Shown here: positions 7,954 to 16,188 of the stretch, piece after piece
How positions within the stretch are numbered: the stretch's first letter is position 1
Layout: each line of letters begins with the position of its first letter
NCBI GenBank assembly: GCA_021800315.1
Contig: JAJYZD010000029.1
Location: 1 to 21,187 of the forward strand
Source: Bacillota bacterium
Lineage (GTDB): Bacteria; Bacillota; Desulfotomaculia; Desulfotomaculales; JAJYZD01
Length of the DNA stretch: 21,187 bases
Direction of reading: 5' to 3'
Program-made: the position numbers and the translations under genes
The notes under the pieces: generated by a model
What the model saw: the letters and a program-made list of their open reading frames with translations, nothing else
Database searches by the model: none
Told to the model about the DNA's origin: nothing

Positions 7954-9387
7954 TTGGCTCGCAGAGTCAACCTAAACGACGAGAGGATAAGGTTCGAGCG
8001 GTCGAGAGAAGCCAGGTCGGGAGCCGGGCCGTTGACCGTGAGGACTCCTGCCGCTTCGGAATTTATGCAGAAAGACACCGCATTGAGGACGCGGACCTCA
8101 GACTCCATCAGAGCCAACCGGGAGGGTCCGCGTCTGGTCCCGTCCAGGTCCACCGCTCCGCAGGCGGGCGCAGCCGTCGACCCCGGTTCTTTTGCCAGGG
8201 AGATAAAGGAGAAGCTGGCCCGGGAAACGGCGGCCGGCGAGGACGTCAATCCTCTTGAGGTTCTGGAGCGGATCGTTGACGGATACTCCCTCCTGGCGGA
8301 AGAAAAGAGGATGCTGTACGAGGAAATCCGCAGGGAACTCTTCGGCTACGGGCCCCTGGAAGCCTACATGACGGACCCGTCGGTCACCGAGGTGATCTAC
8401 GACTCCCACGACCGGGGGTTCGTCGAGCGGGACGGGAACCTGGAGGACGCGGACTACAGGTTTTCCTCGCCGGAGGACCTCGAGCATTACGTTCAGAACC
8501 TGATCAAGCCGGTGGGGCGGCCCCTGGACGAGCGCAACACCAACCTGAACGCCAAGCTGCCCGACGGCACCCGGATCAACGCCACCTGTCCCCCGCAGAG
8601 CGTCGAGTACACGTTGAACCTCAGGAAGCCGCCGGCGACCGTGAAGAAGTTCCCTCCCGCGGAGTACGTGGCGAGCGGGGCATGCACCATGGAGATGCTG
8701 GACTTCTTGGGTTACTATCATAAGAAGCGGGCCAACATCATCATCGTGGGAGCCACGTCAACCGGGAAGACGACGGTCATACGGATCGAAATCGAGAACT
8801 ACTCCGACCCCCGCGAACGGTGGATCATGCTGGAGGAGACGCGGGAACTCGAGTGCGACCACCCCCGGTACCTCTCCTTCCAGCAGGTACAGCGGGGCAA
8901 GAACAAGGAGGACTGGTTCCGCCTGGTGGATATCTTCGACCAGAGCGTTCTGCGCAAGCGTCCCGACCGGATAGGCGTGGGCGAGATCCTGGGCGAAGAG
9001 GTCGTCGCCCTGATCCGGGGTATCTCGGCCGGCCACGAGGGGTTCATCGGCTCCATGCACGCCGGTTCACCCGAGAAGACGGTGTTTTTGCTGGTGATCA
9101 AGCTGAAGGAAGCCGGCTTGAACCTGGGCGAGGAGTACATCAGGCAGATCGTCCACGAGTGCCTGGACTTCATCGTCGTGCTGAAGCGCACCCCCGAAGG
9201 CAGACGCATCATCGACGGGATATGGGAAGTGTTTCCCCTGTCCGCCGGTGAATCCAACCCGTTCCGCCGTATCTACTTCTACAACCACGAAACGGGCCGG
9301 TTCGAGAAGGACCAGGACGTTTCCCGGAGCAAGGCCGAGAAGTTCGGCCTTCCCGGCAACCTCCACGGGGAGGAGGGGGCCCAATGA
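7954..9387 (+). CDS. tadA: TadA/CpaF-type secretion ATPase
   Basis: A 477-residue protein of the VirB11/PulE secretion ATPase superfamily, TadA (CpaF) branch, the hexameric motor that powers Flp pilus assembly. The N-terminal domain contains FGYGPLEAYMTDPSVTEV, typical for CpaF. Walker A is GATSTGKTT (about 266-274), the Walker B-like strand is RWIMLEETREL, and RPDRIGVGEILGEE leads to the His-box region GHEGFIGSMHAGSP. All catalytic boxes are present, so it should be active. The first 75 residues are basic and low in conservation. I chose TTG 7954, two bases after the preceding stop and 10 bases behind GGAAGGAGG. An in-frame TTG at 7933 would lie on that ribosome site. The stop overlaps the tadB start (ATGA). 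Confidence 0.93.
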   Translation: MARRVNLNDERIRFERSREARSGAGPLTVRTPAASEFMQKDTALRTRTSDSIRANREGPRLVPSRSTAPQAGAAVDPGSFAREIKEKLARETAAGEDVNPLEVLERIVDGYSLLAEEKRMLYEEIRRELFGYGPLEAYMTDPSVTEVIYDSHDRGFVERDGNLEDADYRFSSPEDLEHYVQNLIKPVGRPLDERNTNLNAKLPDGTRINATCPPQSVEYTLNLRKPPATVKKFPPAEYVASGACTMEMLDFLGYYHKKRANIIIVGATSTGKTTVIRIEIENYSDPRERWIMLEETRELECDHPRYLSFQQVQRGKNKEDWFRLVDIFDQSVLRKRPDRIGVGEILGEEVVALIRGISAGHEGFIGSMHAGSPEKTVFLLVIKLKEAGLNLGEEYIRQIVHECLDFIVVLKRTPEGRRIIDGIWEVFPLSAGESNPFRRIYFYNHETGRFEKDQDVSRSKAEKFGLPGNLHGEEGAQ

Positions 9388-10304
9388 GCCGCTACCTTTT
9401 GCTCTTCGACCTTCTGGCCGGCGGCGGACTCTTCGCCGCCGTCTGGCTTTTCCTGCGCCCGGAAGGCGTGGGGGTGAAGCTCAGGGCCGGGAGAATCCGG
9501 GCCGCGGCGACGGCCTCGGTGATGCGCTGGTTCTACGGAGACCCCGACACGCCCGGAGGACAGGAGAAAAGACGGGTGTGGGCTCTCAAGCTGAAGTACT
9601 CCGGCCTGCGGGAACTCCACGTCAGGCTCGCGTCGCTGGCGCTGGCGGTGATCTTTTTCAGCATGTACCTGGATTTCAGCCTTTCCGTACCGGCGGCCCT
9701 GGCCTACGGGCTCATCGGGTCCCAGTTGCCGTACATCCTGGTGGAGAGCCTGGCCGCGGCCAGGGAGAGCATGGCCGTCACCCAGACCGCCTCCTTCATA
9801 TCCGCCTTCACGGACGGGCTGGAGATGAAAATGACCGTGAACGACGCCCTTTCCAACGCGGGGAAGACCGTATCCGGCCCACCCGTGGGGGGCGACATCA
9901 GGGAGACGCTGCACCAGATCAAAATGGGGGGGTACGAGAAAGAAAGCCTGCGGGCCCTGGGCGAGCGGCTCGGCAACCGCCACCTGGTCAATTTCGGCGA
10001 CGTTGTGGGTCAGGTGAAACGCTCCGGCGCGGACGACCCCACCCCCTTCCGGCTCCTGGAGTGGGTGACTCAGGAGGAGGAAAAGCTCCAGAGCGAGTTC
10101 GTCGGCGAGGTGATGGTGGCCGTGATCTTCCTGGGCATCATGGCCGTGATGAACCTGCTGGCGCTCCCGGTGCTGAAATACGCCTTCCACCAGACGTGGG
10201 TCCAGATAATTTCCATCAAATGGCTGCTCTTTTGCCTTCCGATCGGGGCGCTCGCCCTCCTCTGGGGGATAAGGAGCTACGCCACGAGGAGGGTTGCGAT
10301 TTGA
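9384..10304 (+). CDS. tadB: TadB-type inner-membrane platform protein (T2SF family)
   Basis: A 306-residue integral membrane protein whose order in the operon (directly after tadA, before a second similar protein) and topology fit TadB. It has hydrophobic segments at about 4-24 and 75-110. A hydrophilic cytoplasmic part with SAFTDGLEMKMTVNDALSNA (the typical T2SF region) follows, and two C-terminal segments lie at about 245-270 and 275-298. TadB and TadC form the platform on which TadA acts to extrude pilin. ATG 9384 overlaps the tadA stop by four bases, so translation is probably coupled. GGGGAGGAGGG stands 5 bases upstream. Family assignment rests on the T2SF-like pattern and context; sequence similarity to well-studied TadB is modest by eye. 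Confidence 0.85.
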   Translation: MSRYLLLFDLLAGGGLFAAVWLFLRPEGVGVKLRAGRIRAAATASVMRWFYGDPDTPGGQEKRRVWALKLKYSGLRELHVRLASLALAVIFFSMYLDFSLSVPAALAYGLIGSQLPYILVESLAAARESMAVTQTASFISAFTDGLEMKMTVNDALSNAGKTVSGPPVGGDIRETLHQIKMGGYEKESLRALGERLGNRHLVNFGDVVGQVKRSGADDPTPFRLLEWVTQEEEKLQSEFVGEVMVAVIFLGIMAVMNLLALPVLKYAFHQTWVQIISIKWLLFCLPIGALALLWGIRSYATRRVAI

Positions 10305-11116
10305 TATTCCTGTGTCTCCTGTGCGGGCTGGGCGCGGTGATGTTCTACCATGCTCTGTCAATCAACGAGGGAGTCGTTTACAGGGAGCAGGTGCTGGGGA
10401 CCTACAGACCGCCGATCGAAAAGGTCAGGGGTTGCCTCCTGTTCCTCGTGAACAAGGTACTGCTCACCGATAACGTGACGAAGAGGCTGGAAACAGTCAG
10501 GGCCAGCAAGAAGACTTATATCCAAAGAATACTGATGGGGTTGGGACTGGCCGTTCTGATGGGGCTTGAACTCGGCTCCGTCGGCCTTTTCCTGGGCGGC
10601 GTTCTCTTCACCTGGGCGTGGTCGACGGTTTCGCTGTCCAGCAGAGTTAAGCGCTGGCGGGAAAACGTGCTCATGGAGATACCGACACTCGTCCGGATGC
10701 TCAAGATAAGGTTCGCCGTGTTCGACACGGTGGCGGCGGCCGTGACCAACGTCGCCGACAGCCTTTCCGGACCGCTCGGGAAGGAGTGGGCGGTTACGGT
10801 GAGCGAGTTGGAGAACAGGATCCCGTTGGAATCGGTGCTGGACAGTCTCGCGAAGAGAGTGGAGGTGAGAGAACTCACGTCGGTGGTCAACAGGCTCAAA
10901 AGCTACTATCACATGGGCCTCCCGGAGGTGCCCTTCGGGGATATGGACAGCATGCTGGTACAGATACAGGCTATTCAAAGGCGGGCACAGATAAAGCGTA
11001 TGACCACCCCGCTCATGTTTTACACGGGAGCGGGTTTTTTAACCCTGGTGGCTCCGATCATCGTTGCGGTGCTGATCATGATGTTCCACTCGATGATCTC
11101 CGGAGTAATTATTTGA
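10301..11116 (+). CDS. tadC: TadC-type inner-membrane platform protein (T2SF family)
   Basis: A 271-residue membrane protein and the second T2SF-like component. It has an N-terminal helix (about 1-19), a hydrophobic pair at about 78-112, and a cytoplasmic middle containing EIPTLVRMLKIRFAVFDTV and ELENRIPLESVLDSLAKR. A strongly hydrophobic C-terminus (about 237-271) completes it. The frame stays open far upstream through tadB, but TTG 10301 has CGAGGAGGG 7 bases before it and overlaps the tadB stop (TTGA). This gives the same membrane layout as TadC. Together with the previous two genes it makes a complete tadABC motor/platform set. A small one-helix protein gene follows after 19 bases. Confidence 0.83.
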   Translation: MIFLCLLCGLGAVMFYHALSINEGVVYREQVLGTYRPPIEKVRGCLLFLVNKVLLTDNVTKRLETVRASKKTYIQRILMGLGLAVLMGLELGSVGLFLGGVLFTWAWSTVSLSSRVKRWRENVLMEIPTLVRMLKIRFAVFDTVAAAVTNVADSLSGPLGKEWAVTVSELENRIPLESVLDSLAKRVEVRELTSVVNRLKSYYHMGLPEVPFGDMDSMLVQIQAIQRRAQIKRMTTPLMFYTGAGFLTLVAPIIVAVLIMMFHSMISGVII

Positions 11117-11135
11117 GGAGGGAGGTGCGTAAAAC

Positions 11136-11309
11136 TTGAGTGAGTGGCTGGAAAAACTGTTGACCCTGGCATTCTGGCTCGCCATAACAATCATGATCGG
11201 TCTTGCGGTTTATCACTTCCTGCCGGGCGCGGCTCAGAACTGGATTACCACCCAGATCAACGCCATCTTCAGTTTCGGCAGTAACGTCATCAACAACTCG
11301 ATGCAGTAG
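11136..11309 (+). CDS. 57-residue one-helix protein, candidate Flp-like pilin
   Basis: A small gene that starts at TTG 11136, seven bases behind the excellent ribosome site GGAGGGAGG. The product has a short charged head (MSEWLEKL), one long hydrophobic helix (about 9-29, AFWLAITIMIGLAVYHFLPG) and a polar, Asn/Gln-rich tail ending INNSMQ. Size, single helix and place right after tadC fit a Flp-type major pilin or a small pilus-base protein. However, the usual Flp cleavage motif (Gly followed by Glu-Tyr at +5/+6) is absent. The identity as pilin is therefore an inference from context. Right behind it lies the paired-hairpin element before the giant Ig-domain gene, which could set different dosages for the two products. 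Confidence 0.7.
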   Translation: MSEWLEKLLTLAFWLAITIMIGLAVYHFLPGAAQNWITTQINAIFSFGSNVINNSMQ

Positions 11310-11318
11310 TTCAAATCC

Positions 11319-11361
11319 GGTGGGAGGCTAAGCCCTCCCACCCAAGGGAGGGCTTACGTTG
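11319..11361 (+). promoter_or_regulatory. Two mutually exclusive hairpins over the ribosome site of the Ig-domain gene
   Basis: Three segments can pair in two ways. Hairpin A: GGTGGGAGG (11319-11327) with CCTCCCACC (11334-11342), 9 perfect pairs, loop of six. Hairpin B: TAAGCCCTCCC (11329-11339) with GGGAGGGCTTA (11346-11356), 11 perfect pairs, loop ACCCAA. They share 11334-11339, so only one can form. GGGAGGG (11346-11352) is also the ribosome site for TTG 11359. Hairpin B would hide it and hairpin A would free it. The upstream gene stops at 11309, so a terminating ribosome could cover the first segment and push the fold toward B. A pure terminator is less likely because the nearest T run (TTTTT, 11363-11367) is seven bases past the stem. 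Base pairing is seen directly; the switching role is inferred. Confidence 0.6.
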
Positions 11362-14300
11362 CTTTTTCTCTCGAGAATCAAGGAGAGACTGGCGTCCGAA
11401 CGCGGCTCGGTGGACATCTGGATCGCACTCACCATAGCCATAATCATCCTGCTGCCGACGTACTACGCGACATCGCAGGTCGTGCAGGCGGCGCGGCTCA
11501 GAACCATCCTGCAGCAGGGTGCGAACATGGTCGCCCAGGCGGAGGCCGCCGCCGGCGGCTACACCCAAAACGTGCAGAGGGCCCTGACGAACTACGTCAC
11601 GTCCAACGGCCTCAACCCAGGCCGGGTGTACGTCAGCACCACCCCCGGCCAGCAGGGCTACGGGCAGGACAACATGAACGTCGTCCTGGGCTACGACTAC
11701 GACGTGGTGTTCCCCGGCACGCCGTGGACGATCTGGCACAGCTACGTCCAGAGCGGCAACCCTCAGATACAGAGCGACTACGTGCCGGGGGCGATAGACG
11801 CTTCCATAACCTCGCCGGGCGGGTTCACCGGGACGGAGGGAGGGAAGGGGAACACCAACCCTCCAACTCCGGGGCCGGTGACCGTAGTGAACAGCCTGAC
11901 CCTCTCGCTGAGTCCGTCCTCCGCGCAGGCCGGCCAGAGCGTGACGGTTTCCGGGCAGGTCCTCGAAGGGTCCAACCCGCCGCCGGCGGGCACGATCGTG
12001 AACATTGCCGTCAATGGGGCCGGGATCAGCGTCTCCGGCAGCACGGACGCGAACGGCGGTTACGGCGCGAGCTTCACCGTGAAAAGCGCGGGCACCTACA
12101 CGGTGACTGCATCGTGCGGCATCGCAACGGCCTCCCGGCAGCTTGGCGTCACCCCGGCGGCGGCCTCCCAAATCCAGTTGACGGCCCCGCAGTCGGTGAC
12201 GGTGGGAAACAAGCTTCAAATAGACGGCCAGGTGACGGATCGGTTCGGCAATCCGGTCAGCGGTGCGGTCGACGTGACCTCCAACGACCAGGCCGACATA
12301 CCGTCTGGTCCGCCTGCCGGACCGTTGACCGCCGCCGACGGGACTTTTCAGATGATGGTGAACGAGGTCACGATGAGTCCGCTCGACTCGCCCCTGACCG
12401 TGACTTTCGCATCCGGGACGGCTTCGGCGACAGCCAGCGTGAGCGTCCTGCCCGGGCCGCCCGAGGGTATCACCCTAATCCCCTCGGCGACGACGGTCAC
12501 GGCCGGGCAGAGCGTGGCGTTCACCGGCCGGGTGACCAGTGTGGCCGATACGCCTGTCGCGTCTGCCACGGACGTTGCGATCGGCGATTCAGCGGATAGC
12601 CAGGACGCCTTTCCGGTCATGGTCCAGACCGACCAGAACGGTAGTTACTCGACCAACCCTATAACGATGACCCTGGTGGGCACCCAGGCGGTGACCGCCG
12701 CGGTGACGGAAAACGGCCAGACAGTCAGTGCCGCCGCCAACGTCGTCGTCAGTCCGGCTGCGCCGGCGGACGTCAAGGACCTGACGGCCAATCCCAACCC
12801 GGTGTTTCAGGGGGCCCAGACCACGATAACCGGTGAGGTGACCGACCGGTACGGCAACCCTGTGCCGGGGGCGACGATAACCCTCAACTCAAGCGGTTTC
12901 GCCAACCCGTACACTACCCTTACAACGTCCGCCGGAACCTTCGACGTGGGGGTGGTCTTCAGCACGTCCGGTACACAGACTCTCTCCGCGGAGTACAACG
13001 GTCAAGTCCTGTCCCCCGGCGGGATACAGGTGACGGTCGAGGAGCAGGGGGCCTACCTCGTGACGCCCCAACCCGCAAGTCGCAGCGCCACGGCCGGCCA
13101 ACCGGTCAGCGTGTCGTTCCTGGTGACCAGCTCGGTGGGCAGCCTGGTGGCCGATGCTCCGGTGACATTTTCCGCATCTCCGGCGGGGAGCACGTCTTTG
13201 TCGGTTGCGTCGGGAACTACAAACTCAAATGGCTTGGTCAGCCTGACGGTGACACCGGAAAGTTCCGGCATAACCTCCGTGACGGCCACGGTCGCCGGCT
13301 GCGGTGGGACGGCCAAGCTCGACGTATCGGCGGCCGCGCCTTACCAGATCACGTCGATCCAGATAACACCCAGCTTCATCCAGGTCAACCCGTCCCAGAG
13401 CGACTGGCCCGTGGCGAGCGGCCAGGTGTTGGACCAGTACGGGAACCCCGTGGTGGGTGCGAATATAACCGTTTCGGGCGGCTACGGCCCCCAGGCTACG
13501 GGCACGACCAATGCCAACGGCGTCTTCAGCGTCGGTGTGGACCCCATCAGCGTGGGCGGGCCATATTACGTGACGGTTCAGGCCAGCGACTCCCTGGGGA
13601 GCGTGACCGCGACCTCCGGGACGGGGCTGACGGTGGTCCAGTACCCGCCGGCGACGATGGAAATCTCCCTGATCAACCCGGGTCAGACGATCTACACCGG
13701 GCAGCTGATACCGGTCTACTGCATCCTGTACAACCAGAACATGCAGCTATGGAGCGACGCCGTGGTCAGGTTCGTCAGTGTGACCGACCAGACTGCGCAA
13801 ATCTCGAACCTGACCCCCTCCGGGCCAGCAGGCAGCGGAACGGGCTCCCTGCAACAGGACACCGGCACCTATGGCAACGGCGAGGCTGCCGTGAACGTAA
13901 ATTTCGACCAGAGCGGCTCCCAGACCGTGTTGGCGGAGTTGTACATCAACGGTAATTTTACGGGTACCGTCGCGGCGCTTACGGTGACCGTGCTTCCCGG
14001 GGCGGTAAGCCAAATAGCGTGGAATCCGGTCCAGCCCGGTACGACCGTAACCGCGGGGACCACCCTGACGGTATCCGGGGTAGCCTTGAACAGTCTGGGG
14101 GATCCGGTCCCAAACGGGACGCAAATCCTGGTGCAGTTGGCCTGGGCGAACAGCCAAACGACCTATACCACGACGGGAGGCCGGTTCCAAGTCAGCCTGT
14201 CTCCAACGGGCAAAGGCTCATATTGGCTCCAGGCCGTGGCCAGCGGCCAGACATTTAACGGCGTGCTTATGACCATCCAGCCGGGGCCGATCACTTACGC

Positions 14301-15354
14301 CAGTCCCTGGGGAGTAAACGGTAGCAGTAACATATCGGAGACGACGATAAACGGCATCCAGTATTACACGTTGAACACTCCGATACCCCCTGGCGACAAC
14401 GGTATTACGTGGACTGTGCATGACCAGTATTGGAATGCTGAAAACGACGTACCCGACAACATCACGATTACGTGTACCGCGTTGAGCGGAGGGCCTGCTC
14501 CCTTTTCGAGCGTTCAGGCGCCCAACCCAACCGGTCAACAGGCTACCATTAATACGCCCGGGTATTACTTTCCCGTTGGTCAGTATCAGTTCACGGTTGC
14601 GAATAATGCGACGGGGAAAATACTCTCCTACTACACGATCACAGTTGCGAACAACGCGCTGCAACCGTACGAGATTACGGACGTTACGCTGACTTACGGT
14701 GGTAATACGTATGGGCCGTATTACCCAAATACCCCGCAGTACACCAACGGGACGACCCTGAATGTGCCGGCCGGGACCAATGTAACGATGTCCGGTGAAC
14801 TGGTCACTCAATCCGGCCAGCCGGTACCCGACTGGTATCAGATTTATTATGCCTGGGGCGGTACGGGTACCCTTGAACAGACCGTGTCAACCGACCAGAA
14901 CGGCAGGTTCAGCGTTTCTAGTATCCCGTACGAGGCCGGGAGCGGAAGCAACTGGTTCAATATGTGGGCGAGTACGGGATCCCAATCGTTCAACCAGCCT
15001 TTCAACGTGACTCCGGCTCCGGTCAATCAAAGCGGCCAAATTACGGTGACTGTGAATCCGCCGGTGATAGGGGAGCAGTCGTGGTGGACCCAGGGTATTT
15101 CGTTCAACGTGCGCGTGGCCGCTTTCGATCAGTATGGCAACCCCGTCACCGGGAGCGCGACATTGAACACGCCGGTGCCGGCGCCCAACGGTTCGTCTCC
15201 CCAGGTTTTCTCTGCGGTTCTATCCAATGGACAGGCCACGTTTTCCGGCATTCAAAACAACGTCGACGCGAATGGCACATACCCGATAACGGTAACCGTC
15301 ACCGACCAGTACGGAGATAAGTTGTCAAAAACCGCTTACATCACGGTCAACTAA
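11359..15354 (+). CDS. Giant TadE-like protein with about 11 Ig-like domains, candidate pilus-tip adhesin
   Basis: A 1331-residue protein. Residues 1-45 resemble a TadE/minor-pilin N-terminus: a short basic head, LASERG, then a hydrophobic stretch (IWIALTIAIIILLPTYY). About 46-170 is a pilin-like soluble part. From about 178 to the end I count about eleven Ig-like units of 90-115 residues. They begin near 178, 268, 368, 470, 565, 663, 765, 880, 975, 1105 and 1225. Many carry the invasin/Big-type turn D-Q/R-Y/F-GNPV (near 294, 496, 692, 1257). There is no LPXTG signal or C-terminal anchor, so the N-terminus must hold it, in a membrane or in a pilus. Inference: a long stalk on a Tad pilus, for adhesion. 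TTG 11359 lies six bases after GGGAGGG inside the hairpin element. The DNA coding for about 975-1230 is clearly less GC-rich than the first half, which hints at domain exchange. Confidence 0.85.
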   Translation: MLFLSRIKERLASERGSVDIWIALTIAIIILLPTYYATSQVVQAARLRTILQQGANMVAQAEAAAGGYTQNVQRALTNYVTSNGLNPGRVYVSTTPGQQGYGQDNMNVVLGYDYDVVFPGTPWTIWHSYVQSGNPQIQSDYVPGAIDASITSPGGFTGTEGGKGNTNPPTPGPVTVVNSLTLSLSPSSAQAGQSVTVSGQVLEGSNPPPAGTIVNIAVNGAGISVSGSTDANGGYGASFTVKSAGTYTVTASCGIATASRQLGVTPAAASQIQLTAPQSVTVGNKLQIDGQVTDRFGNPVSGAVDVTSNDQADIPSGPPAGPLTAADGTFQMMVNEVTMSPLDSPLTVTFASGTASATASVSVLPGPPEGITLIPSATTVTAGQSVAFTGRVTSVADTPVASATDVAIGDSADSQDAFPVMVQTDQNGSYSTNPITMTLVGTQAVTAAVTENGQTVSAAANVVVSPAAPADVKDLTANPNPVFQGAQTTITGEVTDRYGNPVPGATITLNSSGFANPYTTLTTSAGTFDVGVVFSTSGTQTLSAEYNGQVLSPGGIQVTVEEQGAYLVTPQPASRSATAGQPVSVSFLVTSSVGSLVADAPVTFSASPAGSTSLSVASGTTNSNGLVSLTVTPESSGITSVTATVAGCGGTAKLDVSAAAPYQITSIQITPSFIQVNPSQSDWPVASGQVLDQYGNPVVGANITVSGGYGPQATGTTNANGVFSVGVDPISVGGPYYVTVQASDSLGSVTATSGTGLTVVQYPPATMEISLINPGQTIYTGQLIPVYCILYNQNMQLWSDAVVRFVSVTDQTAQISNLTPSGPAGSGTGSLQQDTGTYGNGEAAVNVNFDQSGSQTVLAELYINGNFTGTVAALTVTVLPGAVSQIAWNPVQPGTTVTAGTTLTVSGVALNSLGDPVPNGTQILVQLAWANSQTTYTTTGGRFQVSLSPTGKGSYWLQAVASGQTFNGVLMTIQPGPITYASPWGVNGSSNISETTINGIQYYTLNTPIPPGDNGITWTVHDQYWNAENDVPDNITITCTALSGGPAPFSSVQAPNPTGQQATINTPGYYFPVGQYQFTVANNATGKILSYYTITVANNALQPYEITDVTLTYGGNTYGPYYPNTPQYTNGTTLNVPAGTNVTMSGELVTQSGQPVPDWYQIYYAWGGTGTLEQTVSTDQNGRFSVSSIPYEAGSGSNWFNMWASTGSQSFNQPFNVTPAPVNQSGQITVTVNPPVIGEQSWWTQGISFNVRVAAFDQYGNPVTGSATLNTPVPAPNGSSPQVFSAVLSNGQATFSGIQNNVDANGTYPITVTVTDQYGDKLSKTAYITVN

Positions 15355-15366
15355 GGAGGTAATAGT

Positions 15367-16188
15367 TTGCTCAAACCAAAGCAGAAATCCGTCATGGTGT
15401 CCATCATGATAGGCGTCCTCGGTTTCGTGGGCGCCTACCTCGCGGGGCACGCCGGCATCCCCAGACAGTCCGACATCATCGTGGCGGCCAGGACACTTAA
15501 ACCTGGCGAGACGCTGACCAATGGCGACATCACCATTGTTCCCGTGCCCGGAAAGGTGCCGCCCACCATAATCACCAAGCAGACAATGGGTAAATTCGTG
15601 AATCAGGCGGTGGACTACGAGATCCCTGCGGGGGTGCCCGTCTCCGAGAATTACTTCTCGTCGAAGCCTGAAAGAGAAGGGTTGTATGAAGGCCAGGTCG
15701 GTATCTGGCTGGCCGTCAGCCTCAACGACGGTGGAGACGTCATGCCCGGGGACAGGGTGGACGTGTTCACCAGCACCAACAATGCAATGCAGGCCGCAGG
15801 GTCTCCGGTACTGTCGTATGTCAGGGTCGTCCGTTCGGTCAATTCGAACGGCGACGACCTCAACCGGGTGAAACAGGTCAGCACCGTCGGCGCCACTCCC
15901 CTGGCCAGTCCGGGGGTGCCGGCCGCTGTGGAACTGGCGGTCACGACCCAGCAGGCGGACCTGATAGCGTCGCTCACACACTCGTCGCATCTGCTCCTCG
16001 CACTGTCGCCGTGGTCGCCTGCCGATAATTCGTCTTCCGTTGCGGGAAGTGTCCAGCCGGTAATTCCCGGCCAGATTGCTCCCGGGCAGTCATCTTCCGG
16101 GCAGACCGGTCAACAAACGGTTCCAAGCGCACAACCAGCGCCCGCCACTCAGTCGCAAGTGCAAAATCAAGGGGGTACGAAAAAGTGA
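15367..16188 (+). CDS. cpaB: CpaB/RcpC-type Flp pilus assembly protein (SAF domain)
   Basis: A 273-residue protein with an N-terminal membrane helix (about 9-27, VSIMIGVLGFVGAYLAG). A SAF domain follows from about 36: DIIVAARTLKPGETLTNGDI and AGVPVSENYF, which is the CpaB signature. About 105-215 is the RcpC-like part, with VSLNDGGDVMPGDRVDVF and VELAVTTQQADLIASLTH. The tail (about 222-273) is low-complexity Ser/Gln/Pro. In Gram-negatives CpaB works in the periplasm beside the secretin. Here no secretin gene is seen, so it presumably acts between membrane and wall. SAF domains can bind sugars or peptidoglycan. TTG 15367 is preceded by AAGGAGG. The stop overlaps the next start (GTGA), so translation is probably coupled. 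Confidence 0.85.
   Translation: MLKPKQKSVMVSIMIGVLGFVGAYLAGHAGIPRQSDIIVAARTLKPGETLTNGDITIVPVPGKVPPTIITKQTMGKFVNQAVDYEIPAGVPVSENYFSSKPEREGLYEGQVGIWLAVSLNDGGDVMPGDRVDVFTSTNNAMQAAGSPVLSYVRVVRSVNSNGDDLNRVKQVSTVGATPLASPGVPAAVELAVTTQQADLIASLTHSSHLLLALSPWSPADNSSSVAGSVQPVIPGQIAPGQSSSGQTGQQTVPSAQPAPATQSQVQNQGGTKK

Noticed and set aside
2894..8249. Long open frames on the minus strand (for example 2894-4192, 4744-6237, 6684-8249)
   Set aside because: They mirror GC-rich genes on the + strand, have Pro/Arg/Gly-rich products without domains, and no ribosome sites. The + frames carry all recognisable motifs.
11346..11367. Hairpin B before the Ig-domain gene as an intrinsic terminator
   Set aside because: The T run is short and starts seven bases after the stem, inside the next gene. 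The stem instead overlaps its ribosome site, which fits translational control better.
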